Assembly: GCF_000240165.1 (NCBI RefSeq)
Contig: NC_017586.1
Span: forward strand, 4,911,228-4,975,227
Direction: 5' to 3'
DNA from: Streptantibioticus cattleyicolor NRRL 8057 = DSM 46488
GTDB lineage: Bacteria; Actinomycetota; Actinomycetes; Streptomycetales; Streptomycetaceae
Length of the DNA stretch: 64,000 nt
The position numbers and the translations under genes are program-made. The notes beneath the pieces were generated by a model that was given only the letters and a program-made list of their open reading frames with translations, was not told the DNA's origin and did no database searches. This document shows positions 46,476 to 55,212 of the stretch, piece after piece; positions within the stretch are counted from its first letter, which is position 1; each line of letters starts with the position of its first letter.

Positions 46476-47630
46476 ATGCCGATGAGCCAGTGGACGGCGT
46501 GGCCGTCCCGGGAGGCGCTGACCCGGGAGTTCCGCCACCCCGCCCACCGGGGGCTCTCGGTCTTCGTGCGCGTGCTGATCTTCGCCGGGCTGCTGTGGGG
46601 GGCGTTCAGCGGCGCCCCGCACCACGGGCTGGCGCGGCTCTGGCTGGCGCTCGGCTCGGTGGGCGCCGGGCTCGCCTTCTGGGGGCTGATCCGCTGCACC
46701 CTGCACCACCGGCTGTGGCCCTCGCTGGCGCTGCTCGCCGTCATCGTCGCCGGTGCCTTCGGGGCCCAGTCCGCGCAGGCCACCTTCGCCGCCATAGTGC
46801 TGTGGTGCGCCTCGGCGATGGTCGCCATGGAACGGATGCCGCTGGCCGCCGCCGTCCCGTTCACCGCGCTCGCGCTGGGCGCCTACGCGGTGGCCGACAA
46901 CGAACGCTGGATGGCCACCACGCTCACCACGATCGGGCTGGGGCTGGCCGGATACGTCCTGCGGCTGGACGCGGAGGCCCGCGGCAACGCCCGCCGGCTC
47001 CTGGACCAGGAACGGGCGGCCCGGGTGGCGGAGGCCGAGACGGCGGCGCTGCGTGAACGCGGCCGGATCGCCCGGGAGATCCACGACGTGCTGGCGCACA
47101 GCCTGTCCGCGCAGCTGGTCCACCTGGAGGCGGCCCGGCTGCTGATCGAACGCGGCGGCGAACGCGACCAGGTGCTGGAACGGGTGGTCTCCGCGCGCCG
47201 GATGGCCCGACAGGGGCTCGTCGAGACCCGGCAGGCGCTCTCCGCGCTGCGCGGCGAGATCACCCCGGCCGAGGACTTCCTGCGCGAGCTGGCCGCCTCC
47301 GAGTGCGTCACCTTGCGCATCGGCGGCGAACGGCGCCGGCTCGGCGCGGAAGCCGGCCTCGCGGTGCGCCGGGTCGCCCAGGAGGCGCTGACCAACGCCC
47401 GCAAGCACGCGCCGGGCTCCAAGGTCGAGATGTCGTTGGACTACGGTGCCGGTGAGGTGGAACTGGTGGTGCGCGACACCGGCGGCCGGGCCCCCGACCC
47501 GGCGCTCGGCGCTTCCGGGGCCGGCTACGGGCTGCTCGGGATGCGGGAGCGCGCCGAACTGCTGGGCGGCACGCTGGAGGCCGGCGTGGCCGAGGAGGGG
47601 TTCACGGTGCGGTTGCGGGTGCCGGCATGA
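46476..47630 (+). CDS. Sensor histidine kinase, NarL-associated (HisKA_3) family
   Basis: A 384-residue membrane kinase. Five or six hydrophobic helices (about residues 26-165) form the sensor part, with no large extracellular domain. A short coiled linker precedes the HisKA_3 box REIHDVLAHSLSAQLVHLEA with the phosphoacceptor His203. The ATPase domain has AQEALTNARKHA (N box) and GAGYGLLGMRERAELLGG (G box), typical of the DesK/NreB-like class. GGAGGGAG lies before the ATG. The last bases overlap the response regulator ATG (ATGA at 47627-47630), so the pair is translationally coupled. The signal is unknown. Confidence 0.92.
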   Translation: MPMSQWTAWPSREALTREFRHPAHRGLSVFVRVLIFAGLLWGAFSGAPHHGLARLWLALGSVGAGLAFWGLIRCTLHHRLWPSLALLAVIVAGAFGAQSAQATFAAIVLWCASAMVAMERMPLAAAVPFTALALGAYAVADNERWMATTLTTIGLGLAGYVLRLDAEARGNARRLLDQERAARVAEAETAALRERGRIAREIHDVLAHSLSAQLVHLEAARLLIERGGERDQVLERVVSARRMARQGLVETRQALSALRGEITPAEDFLRELAASECVTLRIGGERRRLGAEAGLAVRRVAQEALTNARKHAPGSKVEMSLDYGAGEVELVVRDTGGRAPDPALGASGAGYGLLGMRERAELLGGTLEAGVAEEGFTVRLRVPA

Positions 47631-48331
47631 CGGCCGGGCGGACGGTGACGGTGCTGGTCGCCGACGACCAGACGGTGGTGCGCGAGGGCATCGTGATGCT
47701 GCTGCGGCTGATGCCCGGCCTCGACGTGGTGGGCGCCGCCGCCGACGGCGACGAGGCGGTGCGGCTGGTGGCCGAGAAGGACCCGGACGTGGTCCTGATG
47801 GACCTGCGCATGCCCCGCTGCGACGGGATCGAGGCGACCCGGCGGATCCGTGCGGAGCATCCGCGTACCCAGGTGGTGGTGCTCACCACCTTCGACGACG
47901 ACGAATGGCTCTTCCCCGCGCTGCGTGCCGGAGCCCGCGGCTACCTGACCAAGGACGCCGGTGAGCGGGAGATCCTGCGGGCCGTCGAGGACGTGCTGGC
48001 GGGCGACGCCGGGCTCTCCCCGAAGGTCCAGCGCCGGCTGGTCGAACGCCTCTCCCAGGCCCCCGCGAAGCCGGCCGCCGGCCCCGGCGCCGCGCTGCCC
48101 GACCCGCTGCCGGACGGGCTGACCGCCCGCGAGGCCGAGGTGCTGGCGCTGGTCGCCCAGGGGCTGTCCAACGCCGAGATCGCCGCCGAGCTCTACGTCA
48201 GCCAGGCCACCGTGAAGACCCACATCAACAACCTCTTCGCCAAGACCGGGGTACGGGACCGGGCCCAGGCGGTGGGGTACGCGTTCCGCAAGGGCATCGG
48301 CGGCACCTCGGGTCAGGCCACCGAGCGGTAA
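47627..48331 (+). CDS. Response regulator, NarL/LuxR family
   Basis: A 234-residue regulator and partner of the preceding kinase. The receiver domain has the acidic pocket ADD (12-14), phosphoacceptor Asp59 in VVLMDLRMP, the conserved Thr in VVLTTFD and Lys in YLTKDAG. A Pro/Ala linker of about 20 residues leads to a LuxR-type helix-turn-helix (LTAREAEVLALVAQGLSNAE, LYVSQATVKTHINNLF). The 3' end overlaps the convergent CitB-type regulator by 19 bases, so the two systems lie tail to tail. Targets are not apparent, but the upstream membrane-protein gene is a natural first candidate. Confidence 0.93.
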   Translation: MTAGRTVTVLVADDQTVVREGIVMLLRLMPGLDVVGAAADGDEAVRLVAEKDPDVVLMDLRMPRCDGIEATRRIRAEHPRTQVVVLTTFDDDEWLFPALRAGARGYLTKDAGEREILRAVEDVLAGDAGLSPKVQRRLVERLSQAPAKPAAGPGAALPDPLPDGLTAREAEVLALVAQGLSNAEIAAELYVSQATVKTHINNLFAKTGVRDRAQAVGYAFRKGIGGTSGQATER

Positions 48332-49002
48332 CGGTGCTCGGGGCGGCCGGTCGTGCCGTACCGCAGTTCCAGCCGGGCCAGCCCCTCACGGACCAGGTAG
48401 GACAGGTAGCGCTGCGCGGTGGCCCGGGAGACCCCGGTGGCCGCGGCGACCTCGGCGGCCGACAGATCGCGGCGCGCGGCCCGTACCGCGTCCCGCACCA
48501 GGGCCAGGGTGGGCGCCGAGTGGCCCTTGGCCGGCACCGGGGGCAGCGCGGTCGGGCGGGCGGCGCTGAACAGCGCGTCCACATCGGCCTGATCGGTCTC
48601 GGCGGCCGGGTCGAGCGCGTCCACCCGGTGCCGCAACCCCCGGTAGGCGGTGAGCCGTTCGGTGAGCGCGGCGGAGGCGAACGGCTTCACCAGGTAGCCG
48701 ACGGCGCCCAGTTTGAGCGCGGTGCGCACCGAGGTGACGTCCCGGGCCGCGGTCGTCATGATCGCGTCGGGACGGGCGCCCCCGGCGTCCTCGGTGAGCC
48801 GGCGCAGCACCTCCAGGCCGCTGCCGTCCGGCAGGTACACATCGAGCAGCAGCAGATCCGGAAGGGTCTCGCGGACCCGGTCCAGGCACTCGGCGACGCT
48901 CCCGGCCCGCCCGGCCACCTCGAAGCCCTCGGTCCGGGCCACGTAGGCGGCGTGGATGGCGCTCACCCGGAAGTCGTCCTCCACCACCAGCGTCCTGATC
49001 AC
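48313..49002 (-). CDS. Response regulator, CitB/DcuR family
   Basis: A 229-residue regulator whose receiver has Glu-Asp-Asp at 8-10, the phosphoacceptor Asp54 (LLLDVYLPDG), and Lys in YLVKPFA. The C-terminal winged-helix-like output region (DLSAAEVAAATGVSRATAQRYLSYL) is typical of CitB/DcuR/DpiA-type regulators paired with kinases of the CitA group. The GTG at 49002 overlaps the stop of the kinase (GTGA at 48999-49002 on the minus strand), so the pair is coupled, with the kinase first. A GGGAG site precedes the start. The nearby ABC importer is the most likely target. Confidence 0.9.
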   Translation of the reverse strand: MIRTLVVEDDFRVSAIHAAYVARTEGFEVAGRAGSVAECLDRVRETLPDLLLLDVYLPDGSGLEVLRRLTEDAGGARPDAIMTTAARDVTSVRTALKLGAVGYLVKPFASAALTERLTAYRGLRHRVDALDPAAETDQADVDALFSAARPTALPPVPAKGHSAPTLALVRDAVRAARRDLSAAEVAAATGVSRATAQRYLSYLVREGLARLELRYGTTGRPEHRYRSVA

Positions 49003-50732
49003 CGGTCGGCTCCCTTCGCCGTCAGGGCCGCACGGCGGTCGTCCGCCGGATCCGGTACCGGCAGCACCACCGTGAAGACCGCGCCCCGGCCCTCGCTCAC
49101 CTCGATCGTTCCTCCGTGCCGCCGCACCAGCCGGTGCACCAGCGCCAGCCCCAGCCCGCGCCGCGCGGTGCCCCGCCCGGGCCGGGTCGACCAGCCGTCC
49201 TCGAAGATCCGCGAGCGCGCCCACCCCGGCACCCCGGGGCCGGTGTCGGCCACCCGCACCCGCACGGCCGCCGCGTCCTCGGTGAGCCGCAGCGTCACCT
49301 GGCGCGGACCACCGGCGGGGGGCGGGCCGTCGGCCGCGGCGTCGACGGCGTTGTCCACCAGGTTGCCCACGATCGTCAGCAGCCGGTCCAGATGCGGCGG
49401 TGCCTCGCCCAGCTCCGAGGCCGCGTCGAGGGCCAGCCGCACCCCGCGCTCCTGGGCCACCGTGGTCTTCGCCATCACCAGCCCGGCCATCAGCGGGTTG
49501 CCGATCCGGTCCCGTACCGACCCGGCCAACGACGGCTCGGCGCCCGCCGATTCGACCGCGAACTCCAACGCCGCCTCGTGCTCGCCCAGTTCGAGCAGGC
49601 CGGCCAGGGTGTGCATGCGGTTGGAGAACTCGTGCTGCTGGGAGCGGAGCGCGTCGGTGAGGCCGCGTACCGAGTCCAGCTCCCGCAGCAGCCCGACGAG
49701 TTCGGTGCGGTCGCGTACGGTGACCACGGCGCCGAGTTCGCGGCCGTGCAGCACCACCGGCATCCGGTTGACGGCCAGGCAGTGGCTGTCGGTGAGCACG
49801 GTGATGTCGTGGCCGGCCAGCGTGCCGTCCAGGGCGCGGCGCAGCCGTCCGTCGGGCAGCACCTCGGCCAGGGTGCGGCCGAGCGCGGTGCCCAGCCCCA
49901 GTAGGCGCCGGGCCTCGTCGTTGACCACGGTGATCCTCTCCCGCCGGTCGAAGGCGAGCACCCCTTCCCGGATGCCGTGCAGCATCGCCTCCCGGTCCTG
50001 GAGCAGCTCGGTGATCTCCTCCAGCTCCAGCCCGAACGTGGAGCGCTTCAGCCGCCGGGCCAGCAGCACCGAGGCGCCCGCGCCCACCGCCAGCGCGACC
50101 CCGGCGAAGAGCCCGAAGACCGGCAGCTCCTGCCAGAGCTGGTCGACCACCGTACGCTCCCGGATCCCGGCCGAGACCTGGCCGACCAGGTCGCCCGCCG
50201 GACCGTACAGCGGCGCCCGGCCGTTGGCCGAACGGCCGGTGGAGCCGTTGTCGACGCCCACGTGGGAACGGCCGTCCAGCCGGGTGCCGGGGGCGTCCAC
50301 CCGCACGCCGACCAGTTCCGGGTGCGGATGCGAGTGGCGGATGCCGTGCCGGTCGATCACCACGACGTAGGAGGCGCCGGTGGAGGCCGCGATCCGCTGG
50401 GTGACCGCCTGCACCACGTCGCCCCCGGTGCCGTACGCGATGGCCTGCCGGATCTGCGGCTCGGCCGCGGTGGTGGTGGCGATCGCCAGCGCTTGGCGCT
50501 CGTACTCCCGGTCGAGCTGGCCGCGCTGCGCCACGGCGAAGAGGACGAAGCCGATCGCGCTGGTGAGCCCCAGGATCGCCAGCTGGCCGGCGAGGATGCG
50601 GCCGGAGAGCTTCCGGTTGCCCCGCGGCCGGCGCGCCACGGCGGTGACGGCGCGCGTCAGCCGTGCCCGGGCCGTGGCGGCGGCCCTGGCCGGTGGCCGG
50701 TCGTGGGCCGGTCCGGGCGCGCGCATCGGCAT
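48999..50732 (-). CDS. Sensor histidine kinase, CitA/DcuS-like
   Basis: A 577-residue kinase. One transmembrane helix at about 48-68 and a second at about 205-225 flank an extracytoplasmic Cache-like sensor (75-195) containing VVVIDRHGIRHSHPHPELVG, the ligand-binding signature of citrate and C4-dicarboxylate sensors. A cytoplasmic PAS domain (about 245-345) and then the SpoOB-type dimerisation box QQHEFSNRMHTLAGLLELG with His367 follow. The ATPase domain shows GNLVDNAVDAA and DTGPGVP. The ATG at 50732 is the first after the divergent region; the frame is open far upstream. Citrate-like ligands are suggested by family only. Confidence 0.9.
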   Translation of the reverse strand: MPMRAPGPAHDRPPARAAATARARLTRAVTAVARRPRGNRKLSGRILAGQLAILGLTSAIGFVLFAVAQRGQLDREYERQALAIATTTAAEPQIRQAIAYGTGGDVVQAVTQRIAASTGASYVVVIDRHGIRHSHPHPELVGVRVDAPGTRLDGRSHVGVDNGSTGRSANGRAPLYGPAGDLVGQVSAGIRERTVVDQLWQELPVFGLFAGVALAVGAGASVLLARRLKRSTFGLELEEITELLQDREAMLHGIREGVLAFDRRERITVVNDEARRLLGLGTALGRTLAEVLPDGRLRRALDGTLAGHDITVLTDSHCLAVNRMPVVLHGRELGAVVTVRDRTELVGLLRELDSVRGLTDALRSQQHEFSNRMHTLAGLLELGEHEAALEFAVESAGAEPSLAGSVRDRIGNPLMAGLVMAKTTVAQERGVRLALDAASELGEAPPHLDRLLTIVGNLVDNAVDAAADGPPPAGGPRQVTLRLTEDAAAVRVRVADTGPGVPGWARSRIFEDGWSTRPGRGTARRGLGLALVHRLVRRHGGTIEVSEGRGAVFTVVLPVPDPADDRRAALTAKGADR

Positions 50733-50895
50733 GTGCTCTTCCGTCCCCGCGGCTCGTCGTCGCTGCGGGCGGACGCGTCGTCCCACCGCCGCGCCCGCCG
50801 CCGGGTGCGGCCCTGCCCCGCACCACGATGCGCAGATTGTGCCTGGCAGCGGGCCGTCTGCCCACCCCCGGGGCGGTGAGCACAACGAGCAGAAC

Positions 50896-50927
50896 CCGCG
50901 CAACGCGGGAAAGCCGCGCAACGCGGG
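50896..50927. promoter_or_regulatory. Tandem palindromes, candidate CitB-type operator
   Basis: CCGCG-CAA-CGCGG occurs twice with an 18-base period (50896-50909 and 50914-50927), in the 273-base spacer between the CitA-like kinase and the ABC-transporter operon. Two closely spaced copies of one palindrome are what a dimeric response regulator would bind. The rest of the spacer shows no gene. Confidence 0.5.
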
Positions 50928-51005
50928 GAAGGCTCCCGCCCCGCCCCCGCGCGCCCTAACGTCCCCGGCACCCGAACCCCTCGCCCAAGGCGGTGCCAGC
51001 ACACA

Positions 51006-51935
51006 GTGAACGAGACAGCCACCGGCCCGGTTCCGGCGATCGAGCTGCGGGCCACCACCAAACGCTTCCGCACCCCGTCCGGCGGCGTCCACACCGCCAT
51101 CCGCGACCTGAGCATGACGGTGGCGCCGGGGGAGTTCTGCGCCGTGGTCGGCCCCACCGGCTGCGGCAAGTCGACCACGCTCTCGCTCGTCTCCGGGCTG
51201 GAGCGGCCCGGGAGCGGACAGGCCCTGATCCACGGCGAACCGGTGACCGGCATCGACCGCCGGGTCGGCTTCATGTTCCAGACCGACGCCGTCTTCCCCT
51301 GGAAGTCGGTGCTGGACAACGTCGCCGCCGGACCGCAGTTCCGCGGCACGGCACGCAAGGACGCCGTCGAGTCGGCACGCGACTGGCTGCGCCGGGTCGG
51401 CCTGGCCGGCTTCGAGGACCGGCTGCCGCACCAGCTCTCCGGCGGCATGCGCAAACGCGTCGCCCTCGCCCAGACGCTGATCAACGAACCCGAGATCCTG
51501 CTGATGGACGAGCCGTTCTCGGCGCTGGACGTGCAGACCCGGCAGATCGTCCAGGACGAACTGCTCGCGCTGTGGGAGCTGACGCGGCCCGCCGTCGTCT
51601 TCGTCACCCACGACCTGGAGGAGGCGATCGCCCTCGCCGACAAGGTCGTGGTGCTCACCGTGGGCCCCGGCACCGTCAAGGACGCCTTCCGCATCGACCT
51701 GCCACGCCCCCGCAAGGTGCAGGAGGTCCGCTTCCACCCGCACTTCGTGGCGGTGTACGAGCGGATCTGGCGCAGCCTGCGGGACGAGGTGCAACTCGCC
51801 TACGAGCGCACCGCGGGCACCACCGCGGCACCCGGCGGCCCCGGGGAGCCCGGCCCGCCGGCCGACACGCGCACCGGCGACGCCGTGGGCACCGGACAGA
51901 ACCTCACCGACGCGACGAAGGGGCACCACCACTGA
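51006..51935 (+). CDS. ABC transporter ATP-binding protein, NitT/TauT type
   Basis: A 309-residue ATPase of a solute importer. Walker A is GPTGCGKST (about residues 49-57), the Q-loop FQTDAVFPW, the signature LSGGMRKR, Walker B ILLMDEPFSALD and the H-loop VTHD. The remaining roughly 60 C-terminal residues are Pro/Gly-rich, ending in KGHHH. Sequence type (SsuB/TauB-like) points to nitrate, sulphonate, taurine or related organic solutes. The GTG at 51006 has no strong ribosome site. Its TGA overlaps the permease ATG (TGATG at 51933-51937), so the genes are coupled. The substrate is not deducible; control by the divergent CitA/CitB pair is inferred. Confidence 0.9.
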   Translation: MNETATGPVPAIELRATTKRFRTPSGGVHTAIRDLSMTVAPGEFCAVVGPTGCGKSTTLSLVSGLERPGSGQALIHGEPVTGIDRRVGFMFQTDAVFPWKSVLDNVAAGPQFRGTARKDAVESARDWLRRVGLAGFEDRLPHQLSGGMRKRVALAQTLINEPEILLMDEPFSALDVQTRQIVQDELLALWELTRPAVVFVTHDLEEAIALADKVVVLTVGPGTVKDAFRIDLPRPRKVQEVRFHPHFVAVYERIWRSLRDEVQLAYERTAGTTAAPGGPGEPGPPADTRTGDAVGTGQNLTDATKGHHH

Positions 51936-52813
51936 TGGCCACCGGAACCCTGGCCGCGGCGCCCGGCGCCGAGGCCGACGAGACCGCGCTCGCCCGCACC
52001 GCCGCCTCCCGCCGGCGCCGCCGCGGGGCGCTGGTCCACACCGTCCAGGCGCTGCTGGTCGTGGTGGTGGTCGGCGGCTGGCAACTGGCCTCCGCGCGGG
52101 GCGCGTTGGACACCTTCACCTACGGCTCGCCGGGCGGGGTGGTCCACCAGCTGAAGACCTGGTTCACCGACGGCACCCCCACCGGCTCCATCTGGTACAA
52201 CATCGGCATCACCATGGAGGAGACCGTCCTGGGCTTCCTCATCGGCACCGCCGCCGGGGTGGTGCTCGGGGTGGCGCTCGGCCGCGTCCAGGCGCTGGCC
52301 GAGGTACTGGCGCCGTTCATCAAGGCGGGCAACTCCATCCCGCGCGTGGTGCTCGGCTCGATGTTCATCATCTGGTTCGGCCTGGGCCCCTCCGGCAAGG
52401 TGGCGCTCGCCGTGGTCCTGGTCTTCTTCTCGGTCTTCTTCAACGCCTTCCAGGGCACCCGCGAGGTGGACCGCGACCTGATCGCCAACGCCCGGGTGCT
52501 GGGCGCCTCCCCGTGGCGGGTCACCTCGCAGGTGGTGCTCCCCTCGGCGATGACCTGGATCGTCGCCTCGCTGCACGCCGCGTTCGGCTTCGCGCTGATC
52601 GGGGCGATCGTCGGCGAGGTGCTGGGCGCCCAGGCCGGGCTCGGCCAGCTCATCCAGCAGGCGCAGCAGACCTTCAACGCCAACGGCGTCTACGCCGGCA
52701 TCGTCGTCATCGCGGTGCTGGCGCTGGCCGCGGAGTTCCTGATCACCCGGTTCGAACGGCGGGTGCTGCGCTGGCGTCCCACCCAACTCGCCGGTGACTC
52801 CGCCGGGTTGTGA
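51935..52813 (+). CDS. ABC transporter permease, NitT/TauT type
   Basis: A 292-residue inner-membrane permease with about six helices. The first spans residues 37-55, and the remaining ones lie between 88 and 280. The coupling-helix EAA motif is recognisable (NARVLGASPWRVTSQVVLPSAMTWI), as in SsuC/TauC-type proteins. The N-terminal 35 residues are a basic soluble tail. The ATG overlaps the upstream stop, and a solute-binding protein gene follows after 69 bases. It forms the translocation path with the ATPase; two copies per transporter are usual. Confidence 0.9.
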   Translation: MATGTLAAAPGAEADETALARTAASRRRRRGALVHTVQALLVVVVVGGWQLASARGALDTFTYGSPGGVVHQLKTWFTDGTPTGSIWYNIGITMEETVLGFLIGTAAGVVLGVALGRVQALAEVLAPFIKAGNSIPRVVLGSMFIIWFGLGPSGKVALAVVLVFFSVFFNAFQGTREVDRDLIANARVLGASPWRVTSQVVLPSAMTWIVASLHAAFGFALIGAIVGEVLGAQAGLGQLIQQAQQTFNANGVYAGIVVIAVLALAAEFLITRFERRVLRWRPTQLAGDSAGL

Positions 52814-52882
52814 CCGGCCGTCCCCTCCGCTCCCGTCCCCCCCCGTTCCCACCCGCTCGTTCCCACCAGAAGGAGACCAGCG

Positions 52883-53926
52883 ATGACGCCGGTCAGAAAG
52901 TCCGTGCTGACGGCCGCCGCCTGCGCGCTCGCGCTGTCGCTCACCGCGTGCGGCGGCGGTGCCGCCAAGACCGCGCCGAAGAACGCCGCCGGGCAGTCCA
53001 CCGTGAGGATCATGGTGGGCGGCCTCGACAAGCAGATCTACCTGCCGGTGACGCTCACCCAGAAGCTCGGCTACTTCGCCTCCGAGGGGCTGGACGTGCG
53101 CCTGTCGGACGAGCCGGCCGGGGTGGACGCCGAGACCGCGATGGTCGCCGGGCAGGTCGACGCGGTGGTGGGCTTCTACGACCACACCATCGACCTGCAG
53201 TCCAAGGGCAAGTCCACCGAATCCGTGGTGCAGTTGCTCCAGGCGCCCGGCGAGGTGGAGATGGTCCGCGCCGACGAGGCCGGGGCGATCCGCTCGCCCG
53301 CCGACTTCAAGGGCCGCAAGCTCGGGGTCACCGGGCTCGGCTCGTCCACCAACTTCCTCACCCAGTACCTGGAGGAGAAGAACGGCGTCAGGAGCAGCGA
53401 GGCCACCTCGGTGGCGGTGGGCGCCGGCTCCACCTTCGTCGCCGCGATGAAGAACAAGCAGATCGACGCCGGGATGACCACCGAGCCCACCATCTCGGTG
53501 CTCCAGCGGCAGGGGCTGGCCCGCCCGCTGGTCGACATGCGCACCGTGGCCGGCGCCAAGGCCGCCCTCGGCGGCACCTACCCGTCCTCCTGCCTGTACA
53601 TGACCACCGACTACATCCGGAAGAACCCCGAGGTCGCGCGGAAACTGGCCGTCGCCTTCGTCCGGACCCTGAAGTGGATCCAGGGCCACAGCGCCGCGCA
53701 GATCGCCGACCGGATGCCGGCCGGTTACTACGCGGGCATCGGCAAGGAGCTGTACACCAAGGCGCTGGAGGACGAGAAGGGCATGTACTCGCCGGACGGG
53801 CTGATGCCCGCCGACGGCCCGCGCACCGTCCTGTCGGTCCTCTCCGCCTGGGACCCCTCGGTCAAGGGCCACCGGGTGGACCTGTCGAAGACCTACACCG
53901 ACGAGTTCGTCAAGCAGGCCCGGTAG
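52883..53926 (+). CDS. ABC transporter substrate-binding lipoprotein, NitT/TauT type
   Basis: A 347-residue periplasm-side lipoprotein. The signal peptide ends in a good lipobox (SLTAC, Cys23), so it is anchored by its N-terminal Cys. It has two alpha/beta lobes of the NMT1/SsuA-like class: IYLPVTLTQKLGYFASEGLDVRL near residue 50, and GVTGLGSSTNFLTQYL and GAGSTFVAAMKNKQIDAGM further on. AAGGAG precedes the ATG. It is the last gene of the operon, ending 13 bases before the convergent sucrase/ferredoxin-like gene. The ligand is unknown. Confidence 0.9.
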   Translation: MTPVRKSVLTAAACALALSLTACGGGAAKTAPKNAAGQSTVRIMVGGLDKQIYLPVTLTQKLGYFASEGLDVRLSDEPAGVDAETAMVAGQVDAVVGFYDHTIDLQSKGKSTESVVQLLQAPGEVEMVRADEAGAIRSPADFKGRKLGVTGLGSSTNFLTQYLEEKNGVRSSEATSVAVGAGSTFVAAMKNKQIDAGMTTEPTISVLQRQGLARPLVDMRTVAGAKAALGGTYPSSCLYMTTDYIRKNPEVARKLAVAFVRTLKWIQGHSAAQIADRMPAGYYAGIGKELYTKALEDEKGMYSPDGLMPADGPRTVLSVLSAWDPSVKGHRVDLSKTYTDEFVKQAR

Positions 53927-53939
53927 CCCGGCCCGCGGT

Positions 53940-54881
53940 TCAGGGAACGGGAAACTCCCGGGGGAGGGACGGGGGTTGCCCCCGCACCGAGGTCACCGTC
54001 ATCCGCTCCGGGGTGCCCGGGGCCTTCCCGCAGCTCTCCGGACGCGGCGGCGCGGAGACCTCCCGGGCCACCCGTACCGACCAGCGGCGGCCGTCGCGGT
54101 GGAGCACGTCCACCGTCCAGCCGCCGTCGTCGGCCGGCATCGGCGGCCCGGCGGTCAGCGCCTCGGCGTCCGCCTCGCCGGTGAGCCCGCGTACCGCCAG
54201 CTCGGCGGCCTGGCCCGGCCGCTCCCAGGTCGAACGGCCCCGGCAGTGCCGGTGCACCATGCGGCCGTCCCGCGCCGCGCGCAGGATGCGTTCCGCGTCG
54301 GCGACGGCGAGCCGGGCGTAGGCGTAGCCGTACGGCAGCACGAGCATGGTGGGCGCGAAGCGGTGGCCGCCGAGGTGGGTGACCTCCCAGACGTCGCCGA
54401 GCCCGGTGCCGGCGAGTCCGGCGGCGAGCGGCCTGCCCAGCAGGGCGCAGCAGCGGTCGCGCCGGCCGTTGGTGCACACCAGCGCGAGCGGGGCGCCGTG
54501 GTGCGGGGTGCCGAAGCCGTCGTGGTGTCCGGCGCCGAGCCGTGCGAGGTCCAGCTCCAGCAGGTCGCGCGGGTCGTCGACGACGGCCTCGCGGATCCAG
54601 CCGCGCCCGGGCGCGGTGTGCGCCACGACGACCCGGCGCGAGCCCGGCGCCCGGTCCGCCCCGGACTCCCGCCCCGGCCGCCGGACCAACGCCGTCCGCA
54701 CCCCCGTCCCGCCCGCCGCCGACTCCAGCGCGCGCCCCACCTCCGGATCGAGCCGGCTCCCGGTCAGCGCCTTCGCCCCCCACGGCCCCGGCTGTTCCAC
54801 CAGTACCCACGTACGCGCCACCGCCGCCGTGGCGGCGGGCGGCTCGGCCAACTCCCAGGAAACGGTTGCGCAGGTAGTCAC
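53940..54881 (-). CDS. Sucrase/ferredoxin-like (Suc_Fer) protein
   Basis: A 313-residue protein of the Suc_Fer family, related to thioredoxin-like 2Fe-2S ferredoxins. The conserved cysteines and histidine are visible in LVCTNGRRDRCCALLGRPLA (residues about 133-152) and VHRHCRG (about 213), with WEVTHLGGHRFAPTMLVLPYG between them. These can ligate an iron-sulphur cluster. The name 'sucrase' is historical; the function is unknown. The GTG at 54881 follows directly after a possible iron box that also contains a TAGGCT -10-like element, suggesting a leaderless, iron-responsive message. It is convergent with the ABC operon. Confidence 0.83.
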   Translation of the reverse strand: MTTCATVSWELAEPPAATAAVARTWVLVEQPGPWGAKALTGSRLDPEVGRALESAAGGTGVRTALVRRPGRESGADRAPGSRRVVVAHTAPGRGWIREAVVDDPRDLLELDLARLGAGHHDGFGTPHHGAPLALVCTNGRRDRCCALLGRPLAAGLAGTGLGDVWEVTHLGGHRFAPTMLVLPYGYAYARLAVADAERILRAARDGRMVHRHCRGRSTWERPGQAAELAVRGLTGEADAEALTAGPPMPADDGGWTVDVLHRDGRRWSVRVAREVSAPPRPESCGKAPGTPERMTVTSVRGQPPSLPREFPVP

Positions 54882-54900
54882 AAAGGGGAGCCTAACCCGC
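54882..54900 (-). promoter_or_regulatory. Possible iron box (IdeR/DmdR type) before the Suc_Fer gene
   Basis: On the minus strand this 19-mer shares 12 of 19 positions with the box TTAGGTTAGGCTAACCTAA, including the uninterrupted core GGTTAGGCT. It touches the GTG start codon, so a bound repressor would block a leaderless promoter. Confidence 0.4.
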
Positions 54901-55212
54901 CCTTCACGCCCCCCTGAGCCCCATTCCCGCCATCCCCTCGGGCCCGGTGTCCGGCGTGGCCGCGGATCCCGCCGACGCCCGGGTGGTCCGGCCCGGGTGG
55001 GGTGCCCTGGCGGGGGCGGCGCGCCGTGTGCGGACGCCGCCCCGCGTACCGGGGCCTACCCGGGCCGGCCGCGGCCCAGGCGCAACCGCCCCCGGGCCCC
55101 GGGTGACCGGCCAGGCCGGAGCCGCGCCGCGGCGGACCCCGCCCGTGCGCGGGTGGTCCGGCACGCCGCGCTCAGGCCGACGCACCCCGTGGCACGCCCG
55201 GGGCGCCGGCGG
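54901..55212. other. Spacer upstream of Suc_Fer, downstream of parC
   Basis: About 310 bases of very GC-rich DNA after the parC stop on the minus strand. I see no gene, no strong terminator hairpin and no clear operator other than the iron-box candidate at its left edge. Confidence 0.4.
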
